Assembly (NCBI GenBank): GCA_950295325.1
Contig: OX485805.1
Location: 31,423,501-31,483,500, forward strand
DNA length: 60,000 nt
Reading direction: 5' to 3'
Source of the DNA: Polytrichum commune
Lineage: Eukaryota; Streptophyta; Polytrichopsida; Polytrichales; Polytrichaceae
Shown here one piece after another: positions 44,101 through 56,649 of the stretch. Positions within the stretch are counted from its first letter, which is position 1, and the number at the start of each line of letters is the position of its first letter. The position numbers and the translations under genes are program-made. Under the pieces are notes generated by a model, which did not search any database, was not told where the DNA came from, and was given only the letters and a program-made list of their open reading frames with translations.

Positions 44101-47100
44101 CTTGCAAGTGGTCTGGGTTCCACTCTCCAGCGAGCCATGCTAGTGTTACCCACTATGGTCCTCCCAATCTATCATTGTGGGGGTTACTGGGTCAACCGCT
44201 TTATCTTAAAATTGATGGGTACTGAAGGGCTCGGCAAGCCTAGTAAGGAAAGCAGTGGGTGATTTATCAAGATGCCCTGGTTACAGCCATTAAAAAGGTT
44301 CCACCTCTTAATTGAGGCAGTAGCATGCAGACGACGAGCCTGTGTGAGGTAGAGGATGCTTGAACCAACCCTTTGGCTAATGGATTAGTGGTATGCATGA
44401 TTGGCTTAGCAAATTGGCTTAGCCATGGTAGAAACAAACATAAAGTAAATTGCAGTTGTGTACTTGTTACCTGCTATGGTCCTCAATCAATCATTGTAAC
44501 CCAAATAAGTGGTTCAGGTTTGTACAGCTTGAACATTATAAACTGATTCAAAAGAGAAAGATCTTAATAATGAGTTACCTTCATAGTTTCCAAGCATTTC
44601 TTGTGAGGCATTAGCATGAGGACCAATAACAGCAACCTTCAGCCCGCTGCTCCGCTTCCAAGGAAGCTTATTGTTGTCATTCTTTAGAAGAACAATGCTC
44701 TGTCTTGCAGCTTCAAGAGCAAGATGCTGGTTATCATCTGTGCAAACATCGTCAGGTCCAAGTAACCCATATGGCAATGATTCCGGGTTCCCATCAAACA
44801 TACCAAGTCTCATACGGACTGAGAAAAGGTTCCGAAGATGCGTGTCTAGAAGACCCTCCCATATTAATTTCCGGTCAAGTGCATTCTGTGCATGATGCAA
44901 TACAGTGGTTCCGCAATTGAGATCCATACCTGAAGAAAAGAAAAAAAGCATCATGAGGTCAAAGTCATATGCCACAAGGAGTCAAAGAGCAACATCAATC
45001 AAGAAGTGGACTTTCATCTCACAAAATAACGGAAGAGATTCTCTTGTGCTGCATCTGAACCCATATTTGTGGCGTGTAAAGACTAGGAATGTAACAATGA
45101 AGTTCAGGTCAAAGCCATGCTATAAAACCACCAGAGGTGTGATGTTGATGGACTATGTTGTCTATTTGACGACAATTTCCTGAAGTATCAAGCTTGAATA
45201 GAGTATTTTGCCTGCCAACAAGACATCGGCAACTGAGTCTTCAGGAGTAGGTGCATAGTTGATGTAGTCGTGTATAAGAGCCACAGCATCACAATCCGAC
45301 ATTATGTACCTGCACAATAACAAATCTCAAATAGAATAAATGTTCAGATCCAACTAACAACCTAAATGAAACCATCCTATGAAACATATCTATAGATAGA
45401 TAGATAGATAGATGTGTGTGCTCCACAAAACGCCTAGAGCTGAAATACATAAGGAAAAAGTTAATCAAGCTCCATCCTCACAACTATAACCATCAAAGAT
45501 GCACTTCCCTTTTGCTACAGGAAGCTTCTAAAATATGTCACAAAGTGAGAGAAAAACATTGTTGGTGGATTGCCCGTACCCTTCAAAACCCCATTGATTC
45601 CGAACAGTCACTGTCAAGAGTTCGTAATCAGCACACATTGGTATCCCATTCAAGCGATTGTATGAACACATGAGGCTGCTTGACTGCCCATCCTTCACAC
45701 AGCTTTTGAATGGCGGATTGTACGTGTCTTCCAAATCTTGTTGTGTCACCTGTCAATGCAAAGGAATACTGCTGTAAACTTTTTTGTTTTAATTGAAAAT
45801 GCTGCTTCACTTATCTTTGTTGCATTGTGTACACATATACTTGTCTAGAATTAAACTGTTGTATCACTACACTTCTGTGTGCAACAACTAACTACAATAA
45901 GAGAGACAACCAGCGTAAGCGCTGCTGAGGGTTGAGAGACTAACTAAAGTCATGGCCACATGGATGCCAGATAGCTCTAATGAAATGCCAGCTGGATAAT
46001 TCTCTTATTACTTTCCTGGCAACACTCCCACTAAGTGATAGGAGAACTACCTTATAAGTAGAAGTAGAGCATTATTAAATCCGATGCTCTGTCAGTGGAC
46101 CCATCCCGATTTTGAGCAGAGCCTGTTAAAAACACGAAAGGGAGAGTATAGGAATGTCAATTTGGTATTTACCTTAGCATCAAAGTGGTTTCGATCATAT
46201 TTATGCCAAGCATCCAGGTCATGGGCCGTGAAATGCTTGCAGCAAGCAGAGATTTTGAGCCGCCGAGGAGGAGCCCCTGAATTAGCTGCATGGGTTTTGT
46301 GGTGATCATGTGTGCTCCCTTGTAAACCCCTCACAAAGCTCTTAGCATACATGCTTGACAGCTTTGGGTCTTCGCCCAATGTTTCTTGCGTGCGACCCCA
46401 TCGCGGATCTCGGGCAATGTTGATATTCGGTGACCAGTATGTCAAGCCAGATCTCCCTTGGTTGTAAATTGCACGCCCCTCTGTTGAAGTTACCTGAAAC
46501 CAAGAGAGACCATAAGGCTCTAACCTGTCATTCCCTTATTCAAAGACAGAAAACAGATTGGTCATGGTTACAATTCGAGCTGAAATACTATTAACATGCC
46601 AAACATACACGTACTCAAATTCAAGAAAGCATGTACACATACAGAACGACGTTGCCAGAAATGGAGAAGTTTGAGGATAAGATATTCAAGGTTTTGGGAG
46701 AGTGAGAACTCTCACAGCGAACCCAGGTTCAAATTCCCTACCCTCGCGAAAGCTTAAATTTCAGATATAGCAGTAATTCTCAATCTCACAAAAGATTGAA
46801 TGAATGCCGCATCCTTGGCTACACTGCCTCCCAAGAAACAAAACTGTCAACGGGTTTATGTCATGGGGTTTTGGAGACCTAACTGCTGATCAAAAAGTGT
46901 ACCTGACCGATACAATGCCACAATGTGCGGTTGAAGGAGGCAGTGGACAAGATGGGCAAGCGAAAGCTGGTGGCTGCTTGCATTGGGCCCCCAGATATAC
47001 ACAGATGGGCTACGAATGTTTGAAGCAGTAGCTGGGGAATAAGACATTCATTCAAGCTATATTTGAGGATGAGAAATACAAAGCTCATCCAGGTACAAAA

Positions 47101-48041
47101 TCTCCCTCTCACAAAAGCTTGAATGAATGTCTCATCCTCAGGTACTGCTTCGTACTCTGACTCTCAAGACAGAAAAACACTGTCACAGGGGTTTTGGAGA
47201 CCTAACTGCTAAGCCAAATTGTACTTGACCAATTCGATCTCATAATGTGGGAATAGGAGGACACAGACAACATAAGCAAGGGGAAGTTGGCCACCCCCAG
47301 AACTAGCCCCCCAAAATGCACAGATGGGCTAAGAGTGTATGAAGCAGTAGCTGAGGACGAGACATTCATTGCAGCAGGATACACATGTAGGATTGAAAGA
47401 GGTAGGATACAAGATGGGCAAGGAATTTGAACTTGAATGTCCATCCTCAAATACAGGTCTTGAGGATGAGACATTGAAGCTTTTGTGAGCTAACCCAGGT
47501 TCCAAATCTCAAAAGCTTGAATGAATGCCTGATGCTGCACTGACTTCCAAGACACAAACCTCTCAAGGAGTTTATGTCAGGTAGGTTTCGGAGACTAAGT
47601 GGTGATCGAAAACTGTACCTGCCCAATTCGATACCACAATTTGGGATTGAAGGAGGCAGCAGACAAGATGGGCAAGGGGAAGCTAGTGGCCGCAGGAACC
47701 ACCCCCCCAAAATGCACAGAGGGGCTAATAGCCACCCCATGGAGGCCCTCCCCCCACCACTCGTACGCCGGGACACCCAGCCTCGACACATTGGCAGCCG
47801 TGCTGACCAACTGCGCGATCTTCTCGTGCACAGTCAGCCGCGATATCAAGTCCGCCACCCGATCCTCGTCCGCCAGGGAGGTGTTGCAGAAGGGGAACAG
47901 CAGCAAGCTCGGGTCGCCTACGGGGTCGCATGCGTATTGCAGCTTGTAGATTTTAAGCTTGGGTTTCTCGAACACTTGCGTGGCCAGGAGTAACACGCCC
48001 AACAGAGTCCCGCATAGGATGGCCAACTCCTTCGGTGCCAT
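41159..48041 (-). CDS. Beta-D-xylosidase, glycoside hydrolase family 3 (plant BXL type)
   Basis: Eight exons on the minus strand: 47619-48041, 46173-46493, 45580-45749, 45212-45309, 44579-44929, 43071-43502, 42107-42382 and 41159-41493. All join in frame to 801 residues, the usual plant BXL length. ATG at 48041 gives a hydrophobic N-terminus ([20 protein letters not shown]) that looks like a signal peptide or anchor. The next in-frame start upstream is only a GTG. Landmarks are [59 protein letters not shown] with the nucleophile Asp310, [10 protein letters not shown] and [20 protein letters not shown] and [10 protein letters not shown] follow, then a C-terminal fibronectin-III-like domain. 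Known relatives are apoplastic or vacuolar enzymes trimming xylan or arabinoxylan in the cell wall. Intron 4 has a GC donor and the others GT. No lesion is seen. Confidence 0.95.
41591..41971 (+). mobile_element. MITE-like element, family M1, copy 4
   Basis: 381 bp lying in intron 7 of the xylosidase gene. Its ends are inverted: GGTATTTGGGCCCTATGTGG and, in reverse complement, GGTAAGTGGCCCTATTGTGG. The interior carries the family landmarks ACATCTATATTTG, GACTGGACTATATGCTCAAA, CACTTTGACCTC and GGGACAATTCCC. Outer flanks are TAA and TTA. No coding capacity. Confidence 0.72.
43553..43960 (+). repeat. Dispersed repeat family R3, copy 2
   Basis: Counterpart of 39905-40320, located in intron 5 of the xylosidase gene and antisense to it. 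See that entry for shared blocks. The 3' end reads GGGTTCAAGCCACC, loosely like a polymerase III B box, but its position at the far end argues against a SINE in this orientation. Confidence 0.6.
45209..45213 (-). other. GC donor of xylosidase intron 4
   Basis: The only donor that keeps frame between LLA and GMDLNCG reads GGCAG|GCAAAA. GC-AG is the commonest non-GT donor class in plants, and CAG before it fits that class. The acceptor CTTCAG before GTATGG is normal. Confidence 0.75.
45393..45413. repeat. ATAG microsatellite
   Basis: Five to six (ATAG)n units in intron 3 of the xylosidase gene. Confidence 0.8.
46680..47618 (-). repeat. Two decayed copies of exon 1's 3' end inside xylosidase intron 1
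   Basis: Copy A (about 46860-47020) and copy B (about 47185-47330) align with the 3' part of exon 1 plus the first intron bases. Their start points (the TTTTGGAGACC block at 46868, 47191 and 47585 in the real unit) are spaced 323 and 394 bp. Translated on the gene strand, A keeps SPSVYIWGP, then a decayed [17 protein letters not shown] stretch. B keeps [10 protein letters not shown]. All three have GT at the position of the exon 1 donor. Shared non-exonic blocks (AAAGCTTGAATGAATG and CTCATCCT) show that the duplicated unit included intron DNA. Confidence 0.85.
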
Positions 48042-49428
48042 GGTGGCGGATTCAAAATTCACTCCCCTCTCTCTGAATCTTTGAGTAAAGAAATTCAGTT
48101 CTCAATCTGCTGTGGCCATGGAAGAAGAAGACGAGAAGCACATCTACAAACAAGGAGTCAAAGCTCATGGCCGAGTCCCACAAGGATTCTTTTTTGTTGC
48201 ATTAATTCGGTTCTCAATCTGCGGTGGCCATGTAAGAAGACAAGAAGCACGGCTGCAAACAAGAATCCCAGTCAGTGAAATTGCATTGCACACAAAGAGA
48301 AGAAAAGCTCAACTCCTCTGATCGATCATTCAATCATCCAATGTTCGGCGCCAAGGCCGACCCATACTCTCTCTCTCCGAGTCTACAAGAAGTTTCAATA
48401 AAAAGTCGGTTCTCAATCTGCTGTGGCCATGGAAGAAGATGACAAGAACCTCCTCTACGAACAAAGAATCCCGCTCGGCTAGTTTGCATTTCACCCATAG
48501 AGAAAGAAAACTCAACTCCTATGATTGATAAATCAAGCAATCTTCGACGCCATAGCGGCCGACCCCAAAATTCTACCTGCCTGACTCCTACAGAAATAAA
48601 AGTCGGTCCTTAATCTGCTGTGGCCATGGAAGAAGGAAGACAAGAGGAATCTTAATCCAGCGAAAATGCACTCCACCCAAGGAGAACAACTAAACTCCAC
48701 TCACTTTCTCTCTACGAATCTCATAAGATACTTGTTTCTCAATCTGCTGTCGCCATGGAAGAAGACAAGAACCTCTGCAAACAACAATACCAATCAGCGA
48801 AATTGCAGTCCACCTAAAGAGAAGAAAAACTCAACTCCTCTGACCAGTCAATCGATCGATCATCTGCGGTGCCATGATCTCTCTCGGAACCCCTCAAAAT
48901 GCTTTTTTTTTTTTTCAAACAAATAATTGGGCTCTCAGTCTGCTGTGTCCATGGAAGAAGGGATTTAAAAACCGCCTCTACAAACAAAGAATTCCAGTCA
49001 GCGAAATTTCATTCCACCCAAAGAGAAGAAAAACTCTACTACTCTGATCAATCCATCAAGCATACAAGCAATCTTTGGCGCCATGGCCAACCCAACACAC
49101 ATTCTCTTTTCTCTTTCTCTCCAAGTCTCACAAGAATGTTCTTCGGTCCTCAAATCTGCTGCGGCCATGGAAGAAGGAAGACAAGACGAAACTCTACAAA
49201 CAAAATCCTTAATCCAGCGAAAATGCACTCCACTCAAATAGAATTAAAACTCAACTCCTCTGATCAATGCAGCAATCATTCAATTCTCAGCGCCATGGCC
49301 AACACAACACTCTCCGAGTCCCAGAAGAAGAAGCAAGAACCTCTACACAAAAACAAAATTCCACTCCACCCCAATAAAAGTAAACTCGACTCCTTTGATT
49401 CATCATTCAACCATCGTTGGCGCCATGG

Positions 49429-49462
<34 letters not shown>

Positions 49463-49750
49463 AAATTGGTTCTCAATCTTAAGACAAGAATCAACCCTAC
49501 AAACAAAAACCCAAACAGCAAAACTGCCCACCTCCTCTGGTCAATCGATCAATCAATCAACCTTCGGCGCCCATGGCCACCCAACACTTTCAAGAATCCT
49601 CAATCCAACGACTCGATCAATTACGAGAAGCTCCACAGACGTCTCCAAGAGATGATGAGAACCTTGAATGTTGCGGGAGTTGTAGTTATGTTACCAGAGT
49701 CGCACTCTTCCCAACACACTGAAAGTTAAGTCACTACAAGGACAACTTAA
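48042..49750 (-). repeat. Tandem array of the xylosidase start-codon and leader segment
   Basis: About eight to nine diverged units of 130-215 bp follow one another directly upstream of the gene. Each unit has a TCTCAATCTGCTGTGGCCATGG block, a CTCTACAAACAA block, an AAAGAGAAGAAAA-CTCAACTCCTCTGATC block and a GGCGCCATGGCC block. The last is the reverse complement of the real start context ATGGCACC. Copies of that ATG cassette lie at about 48352 (ATG lost), 48552, 48874, 49083, 49295, 49425 and 49573. Some continue as MAPK or MASK before a stop. The 276-codon plus-strand frame (48899-49729) only translates these repeats. A (CT)n run at 49430-49461 interrupts one unit. Confidence 0.82.
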
Positions 49751-52039
49751 GAATCACGCGATATATTATAACTTGGCAGCGATGGATCGGCCCGCAGATG
49801 AGCAGAGCAGATAACGATCATGCTGGTATTTTAAGCTAACGTACATGAAAGGAAGCAGACAATTGTTGTTAGTACCGAAATGCAAATGACGATGACGATG
49901 CTGCGGCGCTCTCTCTCTCTCTCTTTGGGAATGTGGATGATGGATGATAAATCATGAGCTGGGCCCATGCAAGTCATCAAAGTATCTTCGTCTTCTTCGA
50001 AGATGGTGAGATACACATGAATTCTTTGGAGTATTTCAAAATTCAAAGGGATTTTTGGAGTTTTGGATTAGGTTTTGGAGAATTTGGCTTGATTCCTTGT
50101 TGGAATCAGTCTCACTGTTGTTCACTTTTTCTTCTACTTTTGTTTGTTTGTTGTGTGTTTTTAGATCAACCTGTTTGGGGTCACCTTCTCATTGGCCCCA
50201 TGGATTCGGTAATTGGGTGCAACTATTTAATAATAAAACACGTTGTCTTAGGCCCATTTTATACTTGGGGTCGGATTGAGGGCCGGCCCAAAAACTCTGA
50301 AAATTTGACCCAATAGGATTGCTAGATTCATCAAATCTTGTCCAAGGGCTTTATATTGTACTAGGGTTGGGCCCAAACACTCGCTCATCCCATGTGGTGT
50401 TCTAGGTGACATAATTTTGACGTCAAACCTTTGGGCCACCTTGAAGATATCATGACAAGCTTTTCCTTGGCCCAAACTCTCAACATGGGCCAGATTGGGC
50501 TCATCCGTCGGATAATGAATATCTCTACCCTTGGTCCATAAAAAGGTTAATTCTCTTCACAACACTTTTTCCCCTCAAGAACACTGGGACCCAAGATCAG
50601 GCCTCGTCACTTTAGATGTGACAAGGTTGGGCCCGCAAAAAGTTGATAAAGTTGGGCTAGATTGAGGGCTTAATTGCACATAGATTGGGCCAGTGCATGG
50701 GGCGGGCCCAAGTTGTGTATAAAGCGGGCCTCTATCTTCCAACTGTAGAGATCCTAGACCAAATAGTCCTATTAATGTGGGTGGAAAATTAGTGTGGAAA
50801 TAAGCAACATGGGCCACATTAATTTCCTAGTCAAGGTGGAATGAACATGGGTCAAAGACCTTGGGTCTTCCCCTAACTCTTCATGAAGACTTCCAACCAA
50901 CACATTAAATATTAGTTATATGACAAAAGTAGCATAAAATGAATAATCACCCACACTAATTTTCTACTATAAATTTAGTGTGGTTGAAAAAATAATGTGA
51001 CCCAACTTAACAACAAATCAAACGAATGTAGCATATATTGTTCATTTTTTTCACTACAAAGATTGTGTCATTTGTGTTTCACCTTACACCTTCTCATTAT
51101 ATCTTCCAAGAGTACTACGCCCCTTAACTTTATCCAATACACATTTAAATAAAGAGAAATACAAAGAAATTAACCGAGATTCATGTATATTTGGACAGCC
51201 CACTTGTTCAAAAAGAATACATGATGTGCACTTACAGGAACAAAAACATCAAACGACAACAACAAAAGCAATAGCACAACAATCACAACTTTGAGTGTGT
51301 CATGTTCCATGTTTGTCAACCACCATATTTGTGTAGTTTTGGCAATCTAGTGTACATCATATTGGCAGTTGAAATCATCCAAATGAATGCATAAATCAAA
51401 ATATACTTGTATCCTAGTTAATTTCTTACAATTATGATTACTAAATCCCAATTAATTATTACTTGGAAAAATGACTAGGCACATACGTGTAGTTCCAGGA
51501 TGATTCTATGAACATTGTTTATTTATTGATTTATTGATTTTCAAGCTCCCGTTTACGCATAATATAGTAGATTATCATTCTCCCATGTTCTCCTTACAAA
51601 ACCATGAGTTTTTTTGACATAATCAATACTCACAAATTTCAACGAGTCTCAAAATGAGATAATAATTGTTGAAACCGCCATGATTCCTCTCACCCTCGTA
51701 CACTATCATTCACTCCCCTTTTTGGTCCCTTTCTTTGTACCTAAGCATTCCTCATGCATTCCTTGGGTCATCCGTTGCCTTCACATACACGATGTTTGAG
51801 TACCCCCCATTAGGCTCCAAGGTGATGATTGGGTATAGGTAAGTTTCACGTTTTTGTTTTCTTTTATGTTTAAAAAACATGCATGTAAAAGCATTGAAAT
51901 AACCATGGAGAATAATAGAAACGTGCACTTAGTAGTTAAAGTGTAGAAAATAACTACATAGATGGCCTCGATTGTCCAATGCATTCTTTAGTGTAGTTTC
52001 ATTGGTTGTGATTGTCCAAGGGGTACGCACATGATCTAC

Positions 52040-52205
52040 TAAAGGTCACATCACACATGAGCCAAGAGCCGTGACCTCGTAATGGTGAGGACCCTTGACT
52101 CTCATCCAAAGGCCATACTATGGGTGTTGGGAAAGCCGTTTTATGTAGTCACGGGCCCTCAAGCATAGTGTGAAGTGAGAATGGACCATGTTGCGGGACC
52201 ATTGC
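52040..52205 (-). repeat. Dispersed repeat family R1, copy 3 (inverted)
   Basis: In reverse complement it reads CTTCACACTATGCTTGAGGG, then GGCCTTTGGATGAGAGTC, then GTCACGGCTCTTGGCTCATG. This is the same block order as 850-975. Confidence 0.6.
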
Positions 52206-54229
52206 ATATTTTGTTGGTGGAAAAGAGGGGAGGATTTGGTTTAATATAGTATGTCTCAAACTCTATCAATTTAAGAGAATTACTTGGTGATGTTTGTTGT
52301 CCTGGAACATGTTATGAAATATTTCCTGCAATATGTCCTGAAATTTGCCATATTGGAAAGAATATTAAAAAAAAAGTCATGGTCTCCCGGAATTTGTGTC
52401 AGGCCCACCTCGTGGAGGTGGACCTCACAAAATCGTTGGGAGACCATGAAACCTTATCCATAGTCCACCATGTAGGTCTCCATGTAGATTTTCATCCATG
52501 AAGTCTTATTTGGGCCTTTAGGCCTTCACCTTCGTGTGTGAAGTGAACTTGGACGGTCTCCACCCTTTTGACCAATGAGAGCTCTTAGATGGCAATGGTC
52601 ACATGCCTTCACTCTTGTGTGTGAAGTGGCCCTGAGTCCTTGCCCCATTCTCCTAGCCTTGTCCCTAGCATTCATACTACTTGTTGCCTCTTGCTCTCAT
52701 TGCCACCTAGAATTCCTTTGAAGATATTTACAAAACTCCCCAAACAAATGAGTACGCATTTAAAGGAACCTACATTTAACATTGACTCAAATCACAATTC
52801 AACCTTATGCAAATAAAATAAAAATCTCGGAAAGATTTAATTACAACCTTGTGTTTGGTAGGCATTGATTCGATGTCCTAGTTCAACTTCATCGAATTCA
52901 ATGTTGATATACATTTTGGGGTGTACGATGAACGTTTGAACTATAAATAATAACAAATGCCAATGTTGATTTTTTTTTCCAAGTAACTTTTGAACTACGA
53001 TGTTTATCCCAATTAGTGCGTGTTATTATTCGGAGTTATGCAGTGCAATAATGTCTTAGTGTTTGGTGTCATGGTACATCTCATAATCAACCTTTGTCCC
53101 AACATATTTTGGATAAGGTTTGGGTGGAAAGTAATTTTTAGTGTTATATTTTGAAAATGTATTATTACTCTTCATGGAGTTGATTACATCTAGAAGGATT
53201 CAATAAATCATGTTGAAAAATATGTGCTATTAGATGGGAGATGTTCAATGACATGAGCCTATCTATTATACAATGGACTACACAGCGGTGGTCAAGCTGC
53301 CATCCCACCATTCCCAACCCGTTATAATAACAGTGGACAAACACGGAGACACACATCATTTGATAATTGTATATTTGAAATTGACACATCAGAAAGTTCG
53401 CATCATGGTTTTTTCCTCTTAAATGCCACCATCACAAAGATGTCACCATATTTGTATAAATCCAAAGTTGGGGATTATTGTTTTTGATTTCACATTGTCT
53501 TGCAAAAAGACACCGTAGCCTTGAGTTCATCAATTTAAGATCATTTAATTATTTTAGGTAAATCAGTAAATTTTTTAGTGGAAATCGTACATGATACAAA
53601 ACCATTGGTTATTTGTCTCATTATGCATGTGGAAAGTTTGCAGTGGCACTAAAATGATCTCAAATGTGGATACAGTGATGAGTGGGAGCAATCTCAAAAC
53701 ATTTTTCAACTTAACAATGTGACGTACCCCGACATCTTGGCACATGGTCCATGGACTTCTAAAGTTAGGCCACCTAAGACTAGACTAGTACTTGTGATGG
53801 ATGACCTTCCTAGCACTGGATTTTGGGTGCACCTGACACTAAGTCCATCCAATTATGGTGGGTGAACCAGATAGTTCCAACCAAACCATGTGGGGATTTT
53901 GGGAAAAGATCGGTCGATATCCTTGTGTTCCCAAGTCCAACCGGTTACAAGTTGATTTCTTTCCATTTTTCTTTATTTAAATTGGGGGGGGGCATACTCT
54001 ATAAAATTCTCTAAAATGGTCCATAATTTCACGGAGTATTGAACTTCAACATGTTATTTCTCAAACTCAACCAATACTAACCTCGTTCATTGCATGTGGG
54101 AACCCGAGGGCTTGCCCTCGGTGGAGATTAAGTTAGGTTTGGGCATGCTTGTTCACACATATTCAAGATGTTCAATGTTCACCTTGTATACAAGGCAATC
54201 ATTTTGAGGTCCCTTCATTCTCATGACCG

Positions 54230-54244
54230 CCCCCCCCCCCCCCC
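54230..54244. repeat. Poly-C run of 15
   Basis: An uninterrupted run of C, and a likely site of length error. Confidence 0.85.
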
Positions 54245-56649
54245 TCAAGTTTCACACTTTTATTTCATACAACTTGAAGAGGTTAGTCATGTTCATAAGC
54301 CTTAATCCCCCAAAAAAACAAATGCCCTTTCGGTTATGCTCAATGTAGTGTAGAACATTCTTTGGCATACATCAATGGATTAATGAGTTTAGGGTGAATA
54401 TGGTTTGAGTTTGGATGTTTTATAGAATATTGTGGGTTTTCATTGAGCTTAATTTGCTAGGACAAGGGTGAGATTCCATGTAAAGTGATGGTCAATGAAG
54501 GATTGAAGACCAATTTTTGAAGGATAAGGTTAGTAAATGGGCCCATTTTTCAGAAGATGAGAGTAGTTACATAGTTGACACATATGAACCACATGTAACA
54601 TATCTCACAATAATGAGATTCAAGAGGCATGTTCCATCCAACCTTAGAGCTTATATACTAGATACTACTATGAGTTGAGGCTCCCTTCAACTAATAGTTC
54701 CAGATATCTTAACTAGCTCTCCCTCCATGCCTTTAGGATAACTCTAAGTCACGGGGGGTGACTATCGGAGTTTTAGAAACCACGTGAGATAAAAAATAGG
54801 GTCAATTTAATTCATTGAGGGTAAAATTTATAACTTCGTTAGATCTACCATAGCTTTGGAAATATGTCCCATACATGATTATATATAAAATAGGGCGGTA
54901 AATAATTCCTCCATTTTAGTAATCAGTAGAAAAAAAATAGGATTATAGATATTGGATCCTCCCAAATGTGTGTAGTAGAATCAATAGAATAATTATGGGT
55001 TTGACTGCTTGGATGAAGAATTGTGTAAATTTTGTCCAAATTTGAATGAAAAGTGGTAGTATGGAGGGAAAATGTTGTGGATTTTTTTGGGGGAAGGAAC
55101 ATTGTGACTTCTCAATGGCCCTTGGGTTGGCTTAGGGTTTGGACAAGCATAGTGGCGTGAAGGCGGTGAAGCGTTTGGGTAGGAGGTCTTGCGTTGGTGA
55201 AGTGTGAAGGGGTGAAGCAGTGAAGCGTGGCACAAAGGCGGTAGGTAAGACACATTTTTTGGAGCTTTCTTTGTTGCTCCATAACATTCACAACATTCAC
55301 ACAGGTGTTTCACAAGCGCCAAAGATTCGGCTTGCTCCTCTTGCGGTAAGAGTCAATTTCGAACTCCAACTTCTTGATTTTTCTTGATTGGAAGTTAAAC
55401 CTCTCCAAAACATTTTGTCTTATCATGACATTGTAGAGGATATCGATATGTACCTTGACATGTATTGGAGGGTGCATAGTTATATCCTAACCCTTCACAT
55501 TATAAATATTTGGTACAAGGTTGAATGTGTTTGTGAACACAATTAAAGTAAATGTTTTTAATTTTTGTATTTGGTTTTTTCAATTGAATGCAATCTTTTG
55601 TTTTGGAGTTAATAATTATGCAAAATTTCATGTCTTATGACAATTGATTATAATTTTTGTTTTGTTCTATCCGTGTTTATAACTTGTCTATGTTATCTTC
55701 ATGTTCATTGGTAATCTTTTAACTAAACTCCAAGTGTTATTGGTTGTGTTTTGAATGGCATTTTGAATGCTTTAGCATTGGTATAACTAATTAAAACCGA
55801 TTAAATGATAAGATGGATGGTGTGGAACGTTTGTTGCTCACATAGTTGATTTTGCAATGCTATAGTATTCCGTTCACTATTTGGTACTTGTACGATTTAT
55901 AAAAAAAATATGATGCCAAAAATTGGTCTCTCTAAAAAATTACAAATAAACATAGGGTGCTTAAAAATATGTCAAAGCAACTTTATATCTACAAATAGGG
56001 AGGGAAAAAATACCGAGAGGTGCATAAATACCCCCCCATTAAATACCCCATTATCGCACGTGGTTACAAACTGTAAGGGGGTGTGACCCCCCCGTGTTCT
56101 AAGTACATTTAACTCATGATCGTTACTTACGAGGTGATAACCTAGAGTAAGACGATAGTTTCAACTAGTAGTGACTCCCTTTACCTTTAAAATTGCTAGA
56201 GCACCTATGGTGGCACCTCTAGTCTTCTAGTAAAGGAGTTTAGTTGAACTAGAGGTTGTAAATAGTAAATAAATCATAAATAAGTAAATACACGTTACAC
56301 ACCTCCCCACTTAGGAATGTACGTCCGCGTTCATGTATTATCCCAAATCGTAGTACATGAAGACATAAAGTCAAGACCACTACTAATTAAAGCGAGCCCT
56401 GGGATTTGTATATGTACCCATGCTCCATGCCAATTGGCAGGGTGAAACAACTTAATAATAACACCCCGTTTACAGGATCTTGTGCAAGCCTAAAAGAACA
56501 GAAGGCATCTACCCTGGAAATTCCTTTCGCCTCAAACATTTATGTGCAGCTGGGGCTTCACGGTCACGCTTGACACCTTTACGTATTAGTCTGTCTTCCA
56601 ACTTGGCTACCGCATGCCAATACTCCTTGAGGACTTCTACACTCAAGTT

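Larger units (their letters stand above)
49751..56293. other. Gene-free stretch
   Basis: The first few hundred bases may hold the xylosidase promoter. GGGCC-rich DNA lies at 50275-50760, and an imperfect inverted repeat around GGAAAATTAGTGTGG at about 50781-50795 and 50951-50965. R1 copies (52040-52205, and partial at 52500-52640) and R2 (53890-54090) are also present. The frames here, including 54993-55322, show no recognisable motif. Confidence 0.5.

Noticed and set aside
47574-47993. 139-codon plus-strand frame
   Set aside because: It is the antisense shadow of xylosidase exon 1, whose sense frame is strongly conserved.
48899-49729. 276-codon plus-strand frame
   Set aside because: It consists of tandem repeat units and a (CT)n run read as Ser-Leu. 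It lies antisense to the xylosidase upstream array and has no recognisable domain.
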